Source: an uncultured Clostridia bacterium (GTDB taxonomy: Bacteria; Bacillota; Clostridia; Christensenellales; Borkfalkiaceae). Taken from it: 64,000 nucleotides of DNA. The stretch spans positions 1 through 64,000 of the forward strand of contig CAMRSY010000002.1 in the NCBI GenBank assembly GCA_947053545.1. Direction: 5' to 3'. Of this stretch, positions 61,882 to 64,000 are shown in pieces (position 1 is the first letter of the stretch; each line of letters opens with the position of its first letter). The notes beneath the pieces are model-generated. The model made no database searches, had not been told where the DNA came from, and worked only from the letters and a program-made list of their open reading frames with translations. A program made the position numbers and the translations under genes.

Positions 61882-61897
61882 TGTTTCATGTGAAACT
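61882..61897. promoter_or_regulatory. parS-like ParB-binding site
   Basis: TGTTTCATGTGAAACT, two mismatches to consensus TGTTTCACGTGAAACA. Confidence 0.65.
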
Positions 61898-61924
61898 ATC
61901 AACTAAATTTTTTGACCTAATTAA

Positions 61925-61940
61925 TGTTTCACGTGAAACG
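61925..61940. promoter_or_regulatory. parS ParB-binding site, best match
   Basis: TGTTTCACGTGAAACG, one mismatch (last base) to the consensus. It is the strongest of the three sites in the window. Confidence 0.85.
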
Positions 61941-62225
61941 AATACCGCTTAAAAACAACACAACTTATGAACAGTCGTGTATAATTGTCTATAACTATGT
62001 TGATATCTTTGCGCATTAAACTATTTACTGTGCATCGAAACGGTAAACGCGATATTATTTATGCGCGGTGGTATTTTCTTGGCGCAAATATATTTATTTG
62101 CTCGTCTTACACAGTTAACAGTATGTGCAATATATATCATATTAATATAGGAGACAACTGTAAACCTCTCCCATTGAATAAATGCTGGCGTAATTGTCAA
62201 TAAATTAAAAAGTTAAGAGGACTAT

Positions 62226-62813
62226 ATGGAATATTCGTTTAATGTTTATAATTCGCTTGCTGCCGGAGGAGAGGTTTTGGCACTTAAAAAAATTTTACCC
62301 GAAATCGAAGGCGCACCGGTAATTGTATGTATAGGCAGCGATCTGTCGGTGGGCGACTCGCTCGGCCCCGTTACGGGAACCAAGCTGAAAGAAAAATTGA
62401 AAGGAACTAACGTCTACGTATACGGTACGCTTGCTAAACCGATTACTGCGCACGAGGTAAAATATACAAATCAATTCATAAAAAACACGCATCCGAATAG
62501 CATCGTAATAGCAATTGACGCTGCGGTGGGCGCTGCAGGCGACATAGGGTTAATAAAAATTGCAAAAAGAGGCATAAAGCCCGGCAGCGGTGCAAACAAG
62601 CGCCTGCAAAAAGTCGGAGACGTGTCGGTTATGGGAATTGTGGCGGAAAAATCACTATTTAATTATTCGCTTTTTTCCTCAACCCGACTTAACATTGTGT
62701 ACAAAATGGCTGAAATCATCGCTGAAGGAGTGGCAACATTCATAACAGAGGCAATGGAGGGTACGCATCTTAAGCACTGTCCGGAAAAAGCAATTTCGGC
62801 ACTAAGTTTTTAG
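62226..62813 (+). CDS. yyaC: YyaC family spore protease-like protein (DUF1256)
   Basis: 195 residues. The DUF1256/YyaC pattern is present: VIVCIGSDLSVGDSLGP, TLAKPITAHEV, AIDAAVG, GIKPGSGANKRL and GDVSVMGIV. The family is related to the germination protease GPR. Its role is poorly defined and largely linked to sporulating lineages. It lies next to the par genes, as in B. subtilis, where yyaC is close to spo0J. AGAGG precedes the ATG. Confidence 0.9.
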   Translation: MEYSFNVYNSLAAGGEVLALKKILPEIEGAPVIVCIGSDLSVGDSLGPVTGTKLKEKLKGTNVYVYGTLAKPITAHEVKYTNQFIKNTHPNSIVIAIDAAVGAAGDIGLIKIAKRGIKPGSGANKRLQKVGDVSVMGIVAEKSLFNYSLFSSTRLNIVYKMAEIIAEGVATFITEAMEGTHLKHCPEKAISALSF

Positions 62814-62918
62814 CGCTTAACTTTTTTGGCGCTCATTCAATTTACGGCGCTAACCATCATAGCGCTCAAATTATTTTTAGGCGCAAAAATATATTGCGCC
62901 CATATTTTTGCGTGGCGC
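62812..62918 (+). repeat. Short array of RGCGCY motifs downstream of yyaC
   Basis: AGCGCT or GGCGCT occurs at 62812, 62828, 62846 and 62861, then GGCGCA at 62880, TTGCGCC at 62894 and TGGCGC at 62913. Spacing is about 15-19 bases. The first copy overlaps the yyaC stop codon. The purpose is unknown; the set can form several alternative hairpins. Confidence 0.55.
62880..62900 (+). terminator. Terminator of yyaC
   Basis: Perfect 7-bp stem GGCGCAA/TTGCGCC with a seven-base loop and a short T run at 62904-62908. Confidence 0.65.
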
Positions 62919-63092
62919 ATAAAAAAAGTTGCAACGTCGTTATTAATAATTCAAAATGCCCGTATAATTAAATTACTGTAATTTCTCTCACGCTTCCGCA
63001 AGTTGCGGCATACAATATATTGAGGTTGAAGCGCGCTAAATATACAAGACAAAAGTAATTTAAAAAAAATTAAAAATTCCGCAAAAAAATGC

Positions 63093-63121
63093 TTGCCTTT
63101 TAGCAAATGATTTGTTATAGT
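63093..63121 (+). promoter_or_regulatory. Promoter of the tRNA cluster
   Basis: TTGCCT (63093-63098), 17 bases, TATAGT (63116-63121), 13 bases upstream of the first tRNA. Confidence 0.7.
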
Positions 63122-63133
63122 ATTTAAGCATTT

Positions 63134-63209
63134 GGGAGCTTAGCTCAGTTGGGAGAGCAACTGCCCTACAAGCAGTGGGTCACAGGTTCGAGCCCTGTAG
63201 CTCCCACCA
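63134..63209 (+). tRNA. tRNA-Val (anticodon TAC)
   Basis: 76 bases. The cloverleaf is complete: acceptor GGGAGCT/AGCTCCC, D-arm GCTC/GAGC, anticodon loop CCTACAA, T-loop TTCGAGC, and encoded ACCA end. Confidence 0.97.
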
Positions 63210-63232
63210 GAACAGTGCGGAAGAATTTATAT

Positions 63233-63307
63233 GCGGGAGTGGCTCAGTGGTAGAGCGTCACCTTGCCAAGGTGAATGTCGCGGGTTCGAATCTCGTCTCC
63301 CGCTCCA
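63233..63307 (+). tRNA. tRNA-Gly (anticodon GCC)
   Basis: 75 bases. Acceptor GCGGGAG/CTCCCGC, anticodon stem TCACC/GGTGA around loop TTGCCAA, T-loop TTCGAAT, CCA encoded. Confidence 0.97.
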
Positions 63308-63331
63308 AAGTCTTTCGCACTGTTTTTTTAT

Positions 63332-63406
63332 GGCGCTATAGCCAAGTGGTAAGGCAAGGGTCTGCAAAACCCTCACTCCCCGGTTCAAATCCGGGTGGCG
63401 CCTCCA
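63332..63406 (+). tRNA. tRNA-Cys (anticodon GCA)
   Basis: 75 bases. Acceptor GGCGCTA/TGGCGCC with one non-Watson-Crick pair, anticodon stem AGGGT/ACCCT around CTGCAAA, T-loop TTCAAAT, CCA encoded. Confidence 0.97.
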
Positions 63407-63409
63407 AAC

Positions 63410-63440
63410 AAATGCCTTGGCTTAATTCGCCAAGGCATTT
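63410..63440 (+). terminator. Terminator after tRNA-Cys
   Basis: Perfect 12-bp stem (63410-63421 with 63429-63440), seven-base loop, then CGCTTTTTGTTT. Confidence 0.85.
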
Positions 63441-63469
63441 CGCTTTTTGTTTCGCAATTAAATAATTAT

Positions 63470-63509
63470 GCCGCTGTGGTGGAATAGGCAGACGCAAGGG
63501 ACTTAAAAT
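63470..63509 (+). pseudogene. Truncated tRNA-Leu gene, 5' half up to the anticodon loop
   Basis: 40 bases with 38 identical to the first 40 of the intact tRNA-Leu at 63573. Identity stops right after the anticodon loop (CTTAAAAT); unrelated AT-rich sequence follows. The acceptor 5' strand is GCCGCTG, unlike GCTGGTG of the intact copy, so it is the remnant of a different tRNA-Leu gene rather than a recent partial duplication. Cutting at the anticodon loop is a known crossover place for tyrosine integrases. Confidence 0.85.
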
Positions 63510-63572
63510 TTTTGGCAGATAGAAATTAACACTTTTCTTAACATAAAAACTGAAAACTTAACAAAAAACCAT

Positions 63573-63659
63573 GCTGGTGTGGTGGAATAGGCAGACGCAA
63601 GGGACTTAAAATCCCTCGAACGAGAGTTCGTGCCGGTTCAAGTCCGGCCACCAGCACCA
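63573..63659 (+). tRNA. tRNA-Leu (anticodon TAA)
   Basis: 87 bases with class-II long variable arm. Acceptor GCTGGTG/CACCAGC, anticodon stem AGGGA/TCCCT around CTTAAAA, variable arm CGAACGAGAGTTCG, T-loop TTCAAGT, CCA encoded. Confidence 0.96.
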
Positions 63660-63663
63660 TCGG

Positions 63664-63694
63664 AACGGGAGAAATTCACAAAATTTCTCCCGTT
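63664..63694. terminator. Terminator after tRNA-Leu
   Basis: Perfect 13-bp stem (63664-63676 with 63682-63694), five-base loop, TTTTG tail on the plus strand. Confidence 0.8.
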
Positions 63695-63703
63695 TTGTTA
63701 TGT

Positions 63704-63745
63704 TTGGGAAGTAATTGGGAAGTGATTTTACCCCGTTTTTACCCC
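63704..63745. repeat. Short direct repeats beside the integrase gene
   Basis: TTGGGAAGTAA and TTGGGAAGTGA are adjacent 11-base copies (63704-63714, 63715-63725). TTTTACCCC occurs at 63726-63734 and 63737-63745. Paired repeats between a tRNA and an integrase gene look like arm-type integrase binding sites. Confidence 0.45.
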
Positions 63746-63769
63746 AAAACCGACGGTTTTGTTTGTAAA

Positions 63770-64000
63770 TTACAGTTCGTAGTCTATTTTGTTAATTTCT
63801 TGCAAAATATACTCCTGCGAATAGGTTGTATATCCTCTGTCCACGCGCGAAGTCTTTACGTCCGAGTCAAACTCGTGTCCAACCCATTTCATAATAAGTT
63901 CGGGGTTGCAACCACATTCTTTTGCTCTCGTAATGAAGCTGTAACGCAGTTCGTGGATATGCCTGTCGCGGAATATTCTTTTAAGCGCATCCCGTATGGT
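63770..64000 (-). CDS. Tyrosine recombinase/phage-type integrase, C-terminal part (gene runs off the window)
   Basis: 76 codons before the stop at 63770-63772. The core catalytic-domain end is visible: RHIHELRYSFITRA (HxLR box), GH in KWVGHEFDSD, and the tyrosine in DRGYTTYS, the likely nucleophile. The N-terminal and central parts lie beyond base 64000. It points toward tRNA-Leu with its stop about 110 bases away, the usual orientation of an integrase at the end of a tRNA-integrated element. The carried element is not in view. Confidence 0.85.
   Translation of the reverse strand, partial: TIRDALKRIFRDRHIHELRYSFITRAKECGCNPELIMKWVGHEFDSDVKTSRVDRGYTTYSQEYILQEINKIDYEL

Larger units (their letters stand above)
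61603..62225. other. Origin-proximal intergenic region with two parS-like sites
   Basis: 623 bases with no supported gene. It holds the ftsH promoter, two parS-like sites (61882-61897, 61925-61940), a DnaA-box-like TTATACACA at 61747-61755 and many A/T runs. A start candidate for yyaC transcription is the extended -10 TGTATAAT near 61978-61985. It is not shown to be the replication origin. Confidence 0.5.

Noticed and set aside
61735..62000. Replication origin
   Set aside because: Only one DnaA-box-like site was found and no dnaA gene or skew evidence is in the window.
63175..63465. Plus-strand ORF across the tRNA genes
   Set aside because: It covers tRNA-Gly and tRNA-Cys and the terminator, which explain the sequence fully.

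Overview
The window looks like chromosomal DNA from an anaerobic Gram-positive bacterium of the class Clostridia, probably a gut lineage. The evidence is sigma-A type promoters with strong Shine-Dalgarno sites, many lipobox lipoproteins, an Opp peptide importer, a CyuA-type Fe-S desulfidase, DegV and DUF3737 proteins, and a ParA/ParB/YyaC group that lies near the replication origin in Firmicutes. YyaC also hints at a sporulating ancestry. The species cannot be named from sequence alone. Almost all genes lie on the minus strand up to about 61.6 kb.

Layout. (1) 0-4.3 kb: a two-gene redox operon (polyferredoxin fused to a TlpA-like thioredoxin, plus a membrane partner ending in CTECIGLG), divergent from cyuA. 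(2) 4.3-26.6 kb: a long leftward cluster. It encodes a 1562-residue GLUG lipoprotein, a 2612-residue cell-surface subtilisin with leucine-rich repeats, a lipoprotein, a complete oligopeptide ABC importer (OppABCDF) and a small membrane protein. It ends at a bidirectional terminator. The order suggests one extracellular protein-digestion and peptide-uptake unit. (3) 26.8-30.7 kb: a collagen-repeat lipoprotein with its own promoter and terminator. (4) 30.8-43.4 kb: a Bat-like operon (membrane protein, MoxR ATPase, DUF58, two VWA membrane proteins, two lipoproteins) between one promoter and one terminator. (5) 43.4-46.8 kb: a phosphopantetheinyl transferase and a pectate lyase lipoprotein. (6) 46.8-52.4 kb: a heterodimeric ABC exporter with one degenerate ATP site, a DUF3737 protein and cysteine synthase. 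(7) 52.4-57.2 kb: a hybrid histidine kinase, a degV/marR operon with a palindromic operator, and a small XRE regulator with a cysteine insert. (8) 57.6-62.8 kb: parB, parA, ftsH and yyaC, with three parS-like sites. (9) 62.8-64 kb: a tRNA cluster (Val, Gly, Cys), a tRNA-Leu remnant cut at the anticodon loop, an intact tRNA-Leu and the C-terminal part of a tyrosine integrase. This last group is the edge of an integrated element that continues beyond the window.

Several start codons were moved to non-ATG codons (GTG or TTG) or to internal ATGs because a promoter or ribosome binding site decides them; the reasons are given in the entries. The least described parts are the protease/Opp supercluster, the Bat-like operon with its two lipoproteins, the polyferredoxin-thioredoxin pair and the tRNA-Leu/integrase junction.
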